This document shows positions 25,301-37,400 of a DNA stretch of 64,000 bases, piece after piece; positions within the stretch are counted from its first letter, which is position 1, and every line of letters starts with the position of its first letter. The stretch comes from Nymphaea colorata. Lineage: Eukaryota; Streptophyta; Magnoliopsida; Nymphaeales; Nymphaeaceae. Location: positions 21,406,981 to 21,470,980 of the forward strand of contig NC_045147.1 of assembly GCF_008831285.2 (NCBI RefSeq). Reading direction: 5' to 3'. The notes beneath the pieces are model-generated. The model saw nothing but the letters and a program-made list of their open reading frames with translations, made no database searches and was not told the DNA's origin. The position numbers and the translations under genes are program-made.

Positions 25301-25872
25301 CATTTGAGAAGCAAATCATGCCCATTTCGGACCAACCAATGCATGAACACAATGCACGTGAAGCATTACTAAAGTCAGGATACTCAAGAAAACCTAACAG
25401 AGAAGCAACGGAAATTATAATCCTTCAACTGCAAAGACCAAGGCAAGAATCACAACACTATAATGTTTCCTGAGAATGAGAATTCAATAAATTATACCAC
25501 ACCCTTTTTGGCTCTTTCTTCACAAGTGTAGTAAAATAACGTTCGAAGAAATGATTGAAAGTAAGCAAAGCCGAAACCCTGCACCTAACGACGATAAGAA
25601 ACTAGAGGTGATACCGATCCTTCGCGGGAAGCGGTGGCCGGAGGGATCACTCGACCATGAAAGAGCGTCAGCCTCCGGGTCGGATTGACTAGACAAAGGC
25701 GACGGTACTCTCCCACGCCCTTCCGCTTCAGAAAGGATCCGGCGCCGGGGAAGGCGAGAAGAAGCGGACCGCCGCTCGCCCGTGGCAGAGCAGGCCCGGT
25801 TCCTCTCGCAGTCAAACCAGGGTTTCCTTGAGAGACGAGGAACTCAGAGACGGCGGTCATGGCGACAGACAA
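20382..25872 (-). CDS. FAX3: Plastid fatty-acid exporter, FAX3-like (Tmemb_14 family), 6 exons
   Basis: Minus-strand exons: 25872-25615, 24249-23856, 23746-23579, 23442-23396, 20740-20703, 20517-20382. Phases are consistent and the product is about 346 residues. Residues 1-86 look like a chloroplast transit peptide (Ser/Arg/Gly-rich, few acidic). Residues 87-200 are charged amphipathic helix (EHSDVDVEKVKSEIEKQAEE onward), matching the apolipoprotein-like region described for FAX3. A Tmemb_14 region follows: FFIGIPYGALLSVGGFLSFM, LTGSIPSIRFGMVLGGALLS, then GIAAILFVRELLLFCQ. FAX proteins sit in the plastid inner envelope and help export fatty acids. The last two exons (RPCIWTAAVALIRLAEVPLE, then a hydrophobic stretch) are hydrophobic and join in frame, but I do not recognise them as the usual FAX C-terminus; they are the least certain part. 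An extra exon could hide in the 1.4-kb first intron. A second in-frame ATG lies at 25860. Confidence 0.82.
21324..21631. repeat. Recent 154-bp tandem duplication in a FAX3-like intron
   Basis: Copies 21324-21477 and 21478-21631 align end to end with five substitutions and no gap (about 97% identity). Both lie in the 2.7-kb intron between exons 4 and 5. Confidence 0.95.
22040..22940. mobile_element. Palindrome-rich dispersed repeat (GTATCGTAYGATAC family)
   Basis: Within the same FAX3-like intron. Many variants of GTATCGTATGATAC and GGGTAC(T/G) occur. There is a near-perfect 22-bp palindrome at 22498-22519 and an 11-bp-arm hairpin at 22431-22455 (CGAATAGGTTT-GAA-AAACCTATTCG). No transposase is visible; probably a non-autonomous or degraded element. 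Confidence 0.5.
22266..22321. repeat. Compound microsatellite (TC)n(TA)n(TG)n
   Basis: TC 22266-22283, TA 22283-22303, TG 22303-22321, directly joined. Confidence 0.95.
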
Positions 25873-26666
25873 GAAGAAGACTGAAGCAAGAGAGGGAGGA
25901 CGGCTATGCTGAGATCTCTCTCTCTCGGGGTTTTACTTGTCGAATGGGCGGGCTCCATCTTGGTCGCTTTCCCTCCTGACAACGACAAGAGTCGTTGCAA
26001 CCCAACAAAGAGAATTTATCCATCAGGACCAAAACGTTTCTACAATTTAAAAAAAGCGCGCTCCACTTACATTTATTTTGATGTAACACAGTGCATTTTG
26101 AGAAACTCCTTTTTGCAACTTCTGCAATCATCACCAGTTCTTTAAATGAATATGGAGCAGATCTGGACCTTAGTTGAACCCGATACAGTCGTACATATAT
26201 ACGATTAACCTCATCTCCCAAGTTGAGGCTTAAAAACCGATCTAGGATGAAGAAACAAAACAAATCGCATCACCTATCTCACCTTATTATGGTAAATCTT
26301 TTATGAAACTTAACAGTGTTTTCTTTCAAAGATAATTGTTGCTTTTGATAGGCCAAATGTGTAGTAGACCTCATCACATTTCATGATGAATCCCCGAGTT
26401 TCAAACAACTTTGTCTCCCTGTTTTCTCTCACGAAAGTCGATCAAAAGCTCTCTACAATAATGTGTATACAAAAAAAAAAAAAAAATGTTGTTAAGGAGC
26501 ATTAATCCCAAGGTGTTACTAAAGATATAACTATTGTTTTTGCTCCGTACTCACCCCTTGTACCAAATAACTAGGTTCATGATGTATCAAATGTTTATGG
26601 CGTTTTCAGTGACAATTTTAGTGTTCTAGTCATAAATTTTTTATTTTTAATCACTTGACAAACAGC

Positions 26667-26673
<7 letters not shown>

Positions 26674-26698
<25 letters not shown>

Positions 26699-26800
26699 AA
26701 TGTTCAATACTATTATTGTTGCTCTAAATCAGTTATTATATTGGTATCTGCAATGATGTATGGCGTGGGAAACTTTTATAGTAATTTATCGATTACTATA

Positions 26801-26826
<26 letters not shown>
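26674..26826. repeat. (AT)n and (GA)n microsatellites
   Basis: AT at 26674-26699 and GA at 26800-26826. Confidence 0.9.
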
Positions 26827-26831
<5 letters not shown>

Positions 26832-27905
26832 ACTAGAAAAGAAAAACACATCTTGCATATAACCTTTTTTGGATGAATACATTTTCTCACAGTTCCAAAG
26901 AAGGTGGAAGCTCCATCCAACTTCTTATATTTTAAGAAAGATGATCTGCTTTCATTGTCTTGAGGTGTAGCCCTCACTATGTAAATTAAAAATATAGTAA
27001 AATTGCACACATTTTTTCTGTAAGTTTGCCCAGCACGTTTTGATACGCGTTCCCCAAAAAATGGCTTTCGTAGCATCAACGTTTTGATAATAGAAAATCC
27101 AATATTTCTCATAAAAACAACTTGATTGAAAACATGTTTTATTTCAAAATAACTTTTATAAATATATTAGGACATTTATATTTTATTTAAAATAACTTTT
27201 TAACAAAAAACTAAAAGGTCTGTTTTTTTTTATCCCTGACATAATTGTTATGTATTCGAAAAACTACGAACCCAACAATCTTAAATAGTTTTTCTTTTTA
27301 TCATTTCCTCCATTGAATATTTACTATTGAGCTTTGATTGGATACGCTCTTCCTTGGATCAAATTTTTCGTGAGCTTGATCTCGGCTTGACACTTTGTGA
27401 TTTTTTTGGGGGTTAAACTTAGAAAATGGGTGAGTGATTTGAATTTCTGTATTTTCATAGGTATCATTCAAATACGTCAAATGAAAAACAGAATAAGTTT
27501 CACGTGTCACCAACGAAGAAGCAAAGGCAAGCGACCCTCTTATTCCATGACGGCGGACCCCGTCTCTACAATACATACGGAAAAGCTCAAGGCCAAAAGC
27601 CTATCATTGCCAACAACTCTGGACCACAAGCTTCTCAATAATCGCAACTTTAGGTTGTTTTGGGGCCCCGTGGTTGGGGTTCACCATATATCCGAGTCGT
27701 GAGTCGCCGGATTTCGTCGTAATTGAAGCTCATCTTTTTTCATCTGCACTATAAAATTTTATGACCTAGCCCAGTCGAGTCACCGAATCAACTCTCTGAT
27801 CCAGTAACCTAGTCTTCAGTCGATTCGAGTCCGAGTCACAAATTTGATTTTTACTTCTCTAAGTCACTCACGGTCCGCGATTCGTTCAAAAGAGTTTCTT
27901 AGCAT

Positions 27906-27943
27906 AAAAAAAAAAAAAAAAAAAGAGAGAGAGAGAGAGAGAA
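27906..27943. repeat. Poly-A followed by (GA)n
   Basis: A run at 27906-27924, then GA to 27943. This could be the 3' end of an old retroposon, but no body is recognisable. Confidence 0.85.
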
Positions 27944-28185
27944 GTTCAATAATAGACCTTTGCATAAGTTAGCATGAGAAGGAATTTTTTGAGTAATAAG
28001 TCGCTCACGCTTTGGCTTTTCCAAAGGCAACAAAGGTAGTATGGGCTGGTAAGGCACCTAATGCTTGTCATGCTTTGCAAGTTACAACCCCACATGTCAC
28101 TGCTCAATTTTCACTTTTAAGTCAGGACATGTTAGCAATGGAGATTAAGTCACCATCAATTTTACTTTAAAGTGTAATCATTGTC

Positions 28186-28208
28186 ATATATATATATATA
28201 TATATATA
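28186..28208. repeat. (TA)n microsatellite
   Basis: About 23 bp of TA in AT-rich intergenic sequence. Confidence 0.9.
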
Positions 28209-29576
28209 GTGTATGGGTATTATATGGTGAAAATTTTCTCGGGTATAATACAGCAAAGTTGTATATATCCATAAAATCTTGACAACTTTTTAAAAAATTT
28301 AAAACATTTAATAAATCTTGAAAAAATATAATAAATAAAAATATTAAAAACACCAAAAAACATGTATAATATGTATTTTTTTCACGTTTTTTTATTTTTT
28401 GAAATTAAAAAAAAAAACATGTTTTTTTTCACGTTTTATATGACTGAGTTGTTTTTCGGTGTTTTATGTGACAATGCATGTAACCCAACCATAATCATGC
28501 AGCTGACATTGTACTCTCATCAATATACTACCGCCTTTGTTGGGGACACGATACATGTTACTCTCCTATGCTTTAAATGGTGGTTGCCCAAGCATAATTG
28601 CCTATTTTATTTACATAATGGTTTTTTTATATAATGTACTCTGTATTATATTAGTGCCATTTGAAGCTACTTCGATACCATATATCCAATAAGCCACTGC
28701 AGTGAATATATATCTCTGCTATTAGTTGTCTGAAATATATTTTTTTCCTTTGAAAATTGCCTACCTATTTGACTTGTTGGACAATTCCGGACAAGAGATT
28801 ACGTATTAGGCTTGTTAGACGATTGATAGCGTGCATGTAGGCGTATATGACAATGGATAAAAGCGTACAAATTTACAAATTAGTTAGATCTAATCAATTT
28901 TTAGATTGATGCATTGGACAGTGCTACTATTCTCAAATAGCCATTTAGGGAAAACTTCATTCTCTATTATAATTTTGCTTACAATTTTAATAATAAATTT
29001 AACTTTTGCAACAAGTGGCACACATTGATCAAAGGTATCAAGTAGTTAACGAAGGTAAGCTTTGTTTGAGGATTATATCTCCACCATTTTAATTATCTTA
29101 ATTTTTTAAATTATTTATTTGATTATTCTTTAGAAAAGTACAATTATCACTAGAAAAACATGACAAAAAACTATGCCGGCAATTTTCTTGCATGATGTCG
29201 TTGCCCTTGAGCCAAGCTAACGTAAAGTTGTTTTTGTTTGATCGTGAAACTCATATCCACAATAATTTGAGATATGTTCTTAGGATCTCAGATCCATTTC
29301 CTTTTATTCCCTTGTTAATCTGACCTTATAAATTTTATGATTTTTAACATGTATTATAAACCGATGACCTCTCAACTAATAATTCACATCCTGATGACCA
29401 AAATCACGCAAATTTCGGAAGCCAAACAGGATTTCGAATTTTCTCAAAATTCAAAATATGGTTGGAGGTGGAGAATATTTCGGTACTCACGTAGAATGAT
29501 ATTATAACAAGAAGGGCATTGAGGGTGATGGCGGCCACGACCGAATGAAGTGAAAATAATGTTGTTGGTCTTTGCT

Positions 29577-29980
29577 TTAACGGCCGGCTAATTGGGGGCA
29601 GCGACTGCAAAGGAAAGAAAAACCAGTCCCAAAAAAGGAGGAAGCCGATCCCGCCATCCTTCCGTGTTTGATTTTGGTTCCTCTCTCTCCGCGCCAGCGA
29701 CGGCACTCCGCGACCTCGTGCCTGCGGCTCGTGACCACCAAAAGGAAGAGAGAGAATGACGGGACCTTGGAATTCTGAGAGGCCTCAATGACGGCAACTG
29801 CGTCGGATTTAAGTGAGATGTCGATTCCCTGCCGTTTCAGAAGATTCTGATCCCCGCGGCTTGAACTGAAGAAAGTTACATCGATATCCTCTCCGGGAAT
29901 GCTCTTGAGAATCATTTATTAAGAGCAATGCCGCCGGCCGCCGGTGACTCGATTCCAGGGATGCTCATTTCTGCATATAA
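29577..29980 (-). other. Possible first exon(s) of an unrecognised minus-strand gene
   Basis: A GC-rich island in AT-rich flanks. On the minus strand a TATA-like TTTATATG (about 29980) precedes an ATG at 29915. The ORF from that ATG begins MILKSIPGEDIDVTFFSSSR and runs to a possible donor after QNSK (near 29766). A further stretch, from a possible acceptor near 29606, encodes SLPPISRPLKQ and a hydrophobic segment (VVAAITLNALLVIISFY), ending at the GTGAGT donor near 29492. I do not recognise the protein and found no later exons. It could be a degraded gene or promoter sequence. Confidence 0.25.
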
Positions 29981-31104
29981 AGGTAAAGCAAGTTTTAGTT
30001 GTGTGATTTTATGTGTCTACGTCAAGACGATCTCCCTTTACTTATACCGTCGTTTTCAAGTAGAAGAACGGGAGACAAAAAGGTTAAATGACATATATGT
30101 GGAAAATAAGAAAATTCGGTCTCTTTTTAGTACTGTTTTTCTCAAGTTTCCGCTCATTTTTAACCCGCCAATTTTAACGTAAAACGTTTGTTAAAGAAAT
30201 GAAAAAATCAGGAAAAAAACTTGGTTTTAGTTTTATTTTGTTTTTCCGCAATTTGTTTTTTAGGAACAAAGTAATATCTAGCTGATTGATTCATTTTTCC
30301 TTGTTTCAGAAGTTTGTCAACTTTTATTTTCAAATTTTCCCGGGCTTCTAAAATTAACGATGTAAAAAATTCAGTTCCATTTTGCGGTTCAGCCTTGGAG
30401 GGCATTTTTTGAAGTGACATTCACGTTTTACCCTAAAACTTTTTTTTTTTTTCAAATGAACGGCGCTGCGACTCAGGAACGCAGTTGACTGGTGGCCAGG
30501 CCGCCAGAGGACGGGTCGTTACCGAAACCCTAACGGCAGGGCACCACCCTCGATATAAAAATGCCCTTCACTTATGAAAATCGGATTGTTAAACGTATCG
30601 GCCAGGGCGCCGTTCCGGTTAGTCAGCCAATGCGGCGAATCAATTGAACCGATGGAAAAAAAAAAAACGTAAAGTGTATAAAAATTAATAAAACCTTAAA
30701 ATATTATTTAAACAGGAAAAGGTTTTCAAAAAAAACAAGTGTATTTTTTCTTTTAAGTGTATTCAAACAGCCCCCACCCCAAAGGTGTTGTGAGTTTATG
30801 TTTATGGGAGCAAGTAGCTTTCCATCGACACCGATATATTAATAAAATAATGATAAATGTCTGACTTGATTCGATACACCAATACGTTTTAATCAACCGA
30901 TATGGGAAATCCGATACTCGAGCACTGCTTCTAACCGAGACATGGTAACCGAGTCCAACAAGAAAGGTGAAGCGTATGTGAGGGCTAATGGCGTTTTGGG
31001 TATTTCGGCACAACATGCTTCCCCCTTTTCAGGCCCAAACAGCAGAGCACCGAGAGGCACGGCGGGAGAGCGTGGGGCCCACGGCTAGGGGTTAATGCAG
31101 TTTC

Positions 31105-31215
31105 CCCGCATTTATTAACCCCCTTTAAATGCGCCTCAAATAAAGTTGGGTTGGCGTCTCCATTTAATGGGATTTAAGAGCGAAGCCTTTTCATTGTGAG
31201 CCCTACTTTTCACAT
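31105..31215 (+). promoter_or_regulatory. Conserved upstream block, kinase copy A
   Basis: Shares GCATTTATTAACC, AAGTTG-GTTG, CATTTAATGG and ATTTAA, in the same order and spacing, with 58109-58205 upstream of copy B. Here it lies about 2.3 kb from the TATA region and about 3.3 kb from the start codon. Confidence 0.6.
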
Positions 31216-32038
31216 CTAATTTCAAATAGGGGCTTCATTTTTGCACTGAAATAAAAAACTTAACACGCGGTTGCTTTTATAAATCTTAACAACTCTTTCC
31301 TTCAAATTTACACATTTCATAGAAATTATTTTGCATAATTCAACAGCAAAATAAGCAACGCTGTAAATATTAATGAATATCGGCTAGATATATTATTTTA
31401 TATAAGTTGTGCAAATATTAACGTGTATTGGCTCCCTTTTGATGTAGTTGGGAGCAAGAAGAAGCTAAGATTTTTTTCAGGAGCGGGCCAAACAGTTCAT
31501 AGAATTTGTCAGGACAGAGACAAACTAAATCCGAATATAAAAAATATATTATTCAATAAAAAATTTTCAATTTTTGTAATATATATATTTTTTTTCAAGT
31601 AGTTGGAATGAAGCCATGACATAGGCGACCCCCCTCCCTTCGCCCTTGAATACTAGTCTATGCCGTTATGACTTTTAACTTTGGTTTTTACACAAGTAGG
31701 AAATTAATATTTACAAATAGGTGCAACACATGCTTATAATTGAAAACGTGTTTTGGCTTATGTTTCTAAAAATAATTTCATATTTTGTATATGTCTTTGA
31801 TTGTTTACTACACATAAAAATGGTGTGAGTTCAACTTATTTGTTAAATGAAGTATGTAAATCACATCTATTAATTTACTTTAATCCTCTATCAGTTTGTA
31901 ACCCATTCTATACACGATATTCACTGTTCAAATATTTTAAAACAGCTCACTCTTTTCTTAAAATTTTTATTACAATTATGATATTTTACGTGATCTATGT
32001 AGTCAGGGTTATTAAAATTGCAATAGTCAATACCTAGG

Positions 32039-32040
<2 letters not shown>

Positions 32041-32072
<32 letters not shown>
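32041..32072. repeat. (AT)n microsatellite
   Basis: 32 bp of AT. Confidence 0.95.
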
Positions 32073-32075
<3 letters not shown>

Positions 32076-32318
32076 GGCTGCACAAATATACGTGAGTTGT
32101 TTATAAACAAGTGGAGCTCGAATTCAAATATATGCGGAAATGTAAAACCAGTCGAGTTCTTTAATAACTCAATTTTGAACTCGACTTAATAACATTGAAC
32201 TATAAGGAGGAAATAATTAACAAATAGCAACTAAACAGGTCAACTAAATGAGATATGCTTAACATAAACAAGTTAAACAAATCAAGTTTAGGCTCGACGT
32301 TGTATCAACAAGTCAAGG

Positions 32319-32391
32319 TCGAGCAAGTTCTGTCGAACTTGACTTGAGTTCGAGCTCGAGCAAGTTCTGTCAAACTTACTTGAGTTCAAGC
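32319..32391. repeat. 37-bp tandem duplication
   Basis: TCGAGCAAGTTCTGTC(G/A)AACTT starts at 32319 and again at 32356. The two units differ at a few positions. Confidence 0.85.
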
Positions 32392-33496
32392 TCGATTTGG
32401 TGAGTTAAGTCTAGTTTGAAACGGGCCCAATTCTAACTGGACTCAACTTGTGTGCAGCCCTTAATCTGTGTACGTGCCAGTTGAACAAATATTCTTAACC
32501 AACGATATGATAACGTGTTGAGTACCGATCTGACGGACCTCCAAAAGCAGTTACGGTGGATCAAATTCTAAAATGCATAGGCCTTCTTTTGTTATTTACA
32601 TAAAGATATGTACTTTAATGTCAAATTTCTATGTACAGATGAGAGTAGGGCTATAATTTGCTCCTACCTTCTCTTTGGTGGCATTACTGACGGAGTCGAC
32701 CCTTATTGCCCGCCCTCCTGCCATAAATTTCAGGAGCGCCACCCGCCGGCGTCTTCCTCTTCCGGCCACTTCATTTCATGTGGAGCCTGCCTTGCTCTTC
32801 GAAACGCTAATCGGGTACTTATTTTTTAAAGGAAATTTGGAAGCAAACAACTGACTGATTTTTACCAAAGACTTGTTTATTTGTTCAAATAATAGGGTTT
32901 TAAGGAAGAAAGGGCAATTAAATAAACCATAATATAAACTTACAGTCGACGCATGGATAACGAAATGAAGTAAACGGATCGGGTTACCAGATTAACGGTG
33001 TGATTATAGATCTATTGGACAGAATTGTAATATGTAAATTCAGATCTCTTTATTAATTGGATTCAAATTCGTCGTGTGGCTTCACGGACCAATCCGAATC
33101 TGAGTAAGACAGGGAAGGCGTGAAACGGCGGGGGTATTTTCGTCAAATGGGGGCCACATTATTCAACCATTCAAAGGCCACCTGTATACACATGGCAAAT
33201 GCCCACATCAAATGACCGCTGAATATCACATGCCACGTGTCTGCCAGCTCGGACGGAGCCAGTGGACGTATTGGCAATATTATAATCAATTTTTGTTTTC
33301 AGTTTTCAGATTTATGCCTTCATTTTTAAATATCTGGTCACGTCTTGGCATTGATATTACATTGCAGTTTACCCCTCGAATACACTAATGCATAAGTTTA
33401 GCATTGTTAGGCAGAGGTAGTGTGTAGTTAAGCAAAGGTAGCGGCCGGATTAAGAAAATTTTTAAAGTGAGGGACCTTTTAGGTAAGATTCTGCAT

Positions 33497-33502
33497 TATA
33501 AG
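33497..33502 (+). promoter_or_regulatory. Probable TATA element of kinase copy A
   Basis: TATAAG followed by AGAGAACACGACGAG. It lies about 1 kb before the start codon and aligns with the stronger TATATAAAT of copy B, whose downstream bases (GCGAGACGAG) also match. It implies a 5' leader near 960 nt unless a leader intron exists. Confidence 0.5.
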
Positions 33503-34486
33503 AGAGAACACGACGAGAAAGAGAGAGCGAGAGCATTCACTACCTATTTTTCCGGCCAATGCAGCGATTTGCCGGCGAGTGTGTTATCGCCAAAAGCGTC
33601 TCTCCTCTACGGCATTTGTGACCGAGATCTACTGGCATTTCAGTGCACTCGGAGGCACGGACTCAACTGAAGGCGAAGCTGTTTAGTTGCGGGCCTTCCC
33701 CTTTTCTTGCCTGAAATATTTCGACTCTTTTCTGCGAGTAGAACGGGTTTTCTGGCCGTAGGGGTGCTCGTGGAGTCAAATGGTGCTCCGAGGACAGGCA
33801 TTCGCGTGATTTTCTCGAGTTTAGGTGTTCTGAAGAGTGGCGTTTCCTGGCCGCGGAGGAAATCTCCAGCTTCCTGCATTTGCTCATTGTCCGTGGACTG
33901 GAGCGCAAGGAGATAACCGAGTTACATAGAGATTTTCCGATTCTGCGGAAATCTGAAGGTTCAAACAGGGGAATGGAATGTTAAGAGTCGCTGTCCTTAC
34001 AACACGAGCTGTCTCTGTTTCGAATAGTTCCTTACAGTAACCCGGTACTGTGGAGTACCCTACCGCGCCCAAAATCTCGGTAGGTTCTTGACTCATCCCA
34101 GTCATTTTCATCATCGTTCTGAAGAGTCGTCGCCGAAAATATAGGTGATTTTCGTTGTCGGAAAGTTAAAATCTTATCCGTTTCGTTGAATCCTTTCTGT
34201 TCTACAGTTGCGTGTTTCAGTCTTATGTTCTCATCTGATGATTGGAAGATCTCCGAGCTTCTAGAGCCAAAACGTATGAGCAATCGCTCTTTGAGGTAGT
34301 TTATTCCGTTTCTTGTTGCTCCAATCAAGCTGAAACTCACAGAATGACAGTATTCGCTTTCTCTGCGAGCAATAGAAACCTCACCTCTTTGTAATCTTGG
34401 ACACTAGGAGAAAATAGTGGAGGATTTTTCTTTTCCTGGTCGTTTTCAGTTCCCGCGAGTCCGACTCCAAGTTGATGGAGACCTAG
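33503..34486 (+). other. 5' leader of kinase copy A
   Basis: GC-richer than the flanks and alignable in patches with 58400-59427: CTCTACGGCATTTGTGACCG versus CTACTGCATTTGCGGCCG, and GGTTTTCTGGCCG in both. Several other short ORFs are present. It was probably transcribed as 5' UTR. Confidence 0.6.
34475..34486 (+). promoter_or_regulatory. Three-codon upstream ORF, copy A
   Basis: ATG GAG ACC TAG. Its stop codon directly abuts the first in-frame ATG of the main ORF at 34487. The uATG is 36 nt before the conserved start at 34511. Copy B has a three-codon uORF at the homologous place. Confidence 0.6.
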
Positions 34487-37400
34487 ATGGTCATCGTTAC
34501 CTTCTCGACGATGGGAACAATCTTGAACACTCTAGAGCTTTTCTTGCTATTCTTCCTCCTCGGCGTCCTTGCTGTACACCCGGCGATCTCGGCCGTCCCC
34601 TCGCTTAACGATGACGTTCTTGGTCTCATCGTCTTTAAGGCTGATCTACACGACCCAAGCTCTGCCTTGACGACGTGGACAGAAGATGATGACTCGGCCT
34701 GCAATTGGGCAGGAGTGACGTGCGATCCCCGTACAGGCCGAGTTACTGAGCTCGTTCTCGACGGCCTCGCCCTGAACGGAAAGATCGGCCGGGGTCTCTC
34801 TCGCCTTCAATCCCTGCGCAGATTGTCTCTTGCTAGGAACAACCTCACAGGAACTATTAGCGCCCACCTTGCAATTATTGAAACCCTGAAGATCATAGAC
34901 CTGAGTGAGAACCAACTGTCGGGGACAATACCCTCCGAGTTCTTTGAACGATGCGCATCTCTTGAAGTCCTATCACTTGGCCACAATGCCCTACAAGGTC
35001 AAATTCCGGCGAGTTTGAGTTCGTGCCTGACTCTAACTGTTCTCAATTTCTCCTCCAATTCTCTTTCTGGTGGGCTGCCCGATCGCATTTGGTCGCTAAC
35101 TGCGCTCCGAACATTGGATTTGTCCGGAAATTCTTTTGAAGGCACGGTCCCTCAGGGGATTAAAGCTCTTAGTAACTTACAGACGTTGGACTTGAGCGGG
35201 AACGGGTTTTCCGGCAATATCCCGGACGATATCGGCGGCTGTTCGTCTATGTGGACCTTGAATTTTGGCGACAATGTGTTCTCTGGTGTGTTACCAAGTT
35301 CGATCCAGAAGATTAATCTGACTTCATTCAGAGTGCACAAAAATCGGTTGAATGGTGAAATCCCAAGATGGATTGGGGACCTCAAAGCATTGGATACATT
35401 GGATTTTTCAAGCAATGGCTTCTCCGGCGAAATACCGGACGTAATCGGGCAATTATTAGCGCTCAAGACGTTGAATCTTTCAGGTAACCTATTAGTTGGC
35501 AGTATACCAGAGAGTTTGAAGAACTGCGACAAACTTTCGGTCGTTGATTTTAGCCGGAATCGGTTCGTTGGAAAAGTGCCGGCGTGGATTTTTAGCTCGG
35601 GTTCACAGGGCTCTCATTCGGGCAATACCGGGAGTGTTGAGATCTTGGATTTGTCAGGAAATGGATTCTCCGGCGAACTGCCAACGGAGGTCGGGTTTTC
35701 GCTGAATCTGGGGCTTTTGAATGTGTCGGGGAATTCACTTGGACCAAGTATTCCAGTGAGCATTGGTGAACTGATGGTCTTACAGAAGTTGGATCTCAGC
35801 AAGAATCAGTTTGGTGGCAATATTCCATCTAGTCTGGGAAAATGCTCGTCGTTAACTACATTGTGAGCCTCTCTCTCCCCCTTTTCCTCCCTCCCTCTCT
35901 TTCTTTCTTTCTCAATCACACATTACGGTACTTGTCTTTACTTTGAAAATGTTAGATATATTTTCTGGTTACATATTTTATCGTTTGACATGCATAGAAA
36001 ATTACAGTTGCTGCATTGTTTCTTTTCATCTAAAACGTGGATTTTGTTTGTGTGGTTACAATTTTCATCTCTTTGGCCTGCATAGGACAATTTGGAGCAC
36101 AAATCACGATTGCAAGAGATGCTATATGGCATGATGCTGCCATCTTTTAAGCATATAATCGGTCATTCAGTAATGGGACCAAGTCTATTTGGCATTATCT
36201 GAGGAGTTGTTCTGAGTAGAACACCTGAATCTATGGTTGTTTTAATATAGTAAGAAAAGGACCACCCTGTTTTATACCACATGAAAAAATTCCTTTCATG
36301 TTCTGTTTAGGCGTTTAGTATGCAGGTGCAGCATAGAACTTGCTAGTTCCCGAATTTCAGTTTGATGGCATTTGCTTGAAATACACTGGCAGTTTGCGTT
36401 TTTACCTATGGCGAATTTTGTACCCTAGTAGCTGCAAGCAACCAGCTACGTGCTCCAACTTTCACCATTTACCAAAAGCATTTTTTGTTTGCCTTGACCT
36501 CTATTAGGCCAGGATTCTGTAGCCTGTGGCGGGTTTAACTTGATGACTTTCAATCGCATCATGTTGATAGATTCTCATTGACTAATTTCATATCTTTCTG
36601 ACTATGTATAGTCTGTTCTCACCAGTTTCTTGCCTAAACAATTTTAGAATTGATTGAGAATCTGATTTTCTATTTTATTGTTTCTTATTTTCTCTGGTTT
36701 CTTCAGGATTTTATCACACAACAACCTCACTGGACCCATGCCAAGTGACTTAGGCAACCTCTCCCAGCTCCAAATACTAGACCTGTCTGACAACAACCTC
36801 ACTGGCCAAGTTCCTCAACAGCTTGGAAATCTTTCCCACCTGCAGTCTTTCAACATCTCCCAAAACAATTTTCAAGGAGACCTCCCAGACTCTGGCATCT
36901 TCCCTAACCTTTCCCCGGTGGATTTTTCGGGTAACCCTTTTCTCTGTGTTTCTCGCTTGAACAAGTCCTGCCCTCCTGTTCTTCCCAAGCCCATTGTCCT
37001 CAACCCAAATGCCACAACAGATGCCCCATCCTCAACTTCAGAGGCCAGGAATGCCTTTTCTGCTATCCGACACAAGAAGATCATCTTTAGTATCTCTGCT
37101 CTTGTTGCAATCTCTGCAGCAGCAGCAATTATTCTTGGTGTTATTGCTGTCACCGTCCTCAACCTCCGTGCACGCACTGCATCTCCTACTCTTACACATG
37201 CTAATCTCGACTCGCTTAGTGGCTCTCCAAGTACGGATGGAACTGTTGGTGTTGCTGGTGCCTATGGGAAGCTTGTCATGTTTTCTGGTGAAGGTGATTT
37301 TAGTGCTGGTACTCATGCTCTGCTTAACAAAGACTGTGAGCTTGGCCGTGGAGGTTTTGGCACTGTTTACCACACTGTTCTTCGTGATGGTTGCCCGGTT

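Larger units (their letters stand above)
25873..31104. other. Intergenic, mostly no gene
   Basis: The first 150 bp are probably the promoter and 5' UTR of the FAX3-like gene. The rest is AT-rich with microsatellites (26674-26699 AT, 26800-26826 GA, 27906-27943 poly-A/GA, 28186-28208 TA). GAGTCGAGTC-like degraded repeat text lies near 27690-27890, and the possible minus-strand exon near 29577-29980. Confidence 0.6.
31216..33440. other. Sequence separating the conserved block and core promoter of copy A
   Basis: Repeat-like and AT-rich, with (AT)n at 32041-32072 and GAGCTCGAG-type repeats at 32110-32420. In copy B the same interval is only about 180 bp. A short match, CCTACCTTCTCTTT, to copy B (near 58219) occurs around 32665, so more than one insertion may be present. 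Confidence 0.5.

Noticed and set aside
34032..34340. 102-codon minus-strand ORF in the copy A leader
   Set aside because: No counterpart in the homologous leader of copy B.
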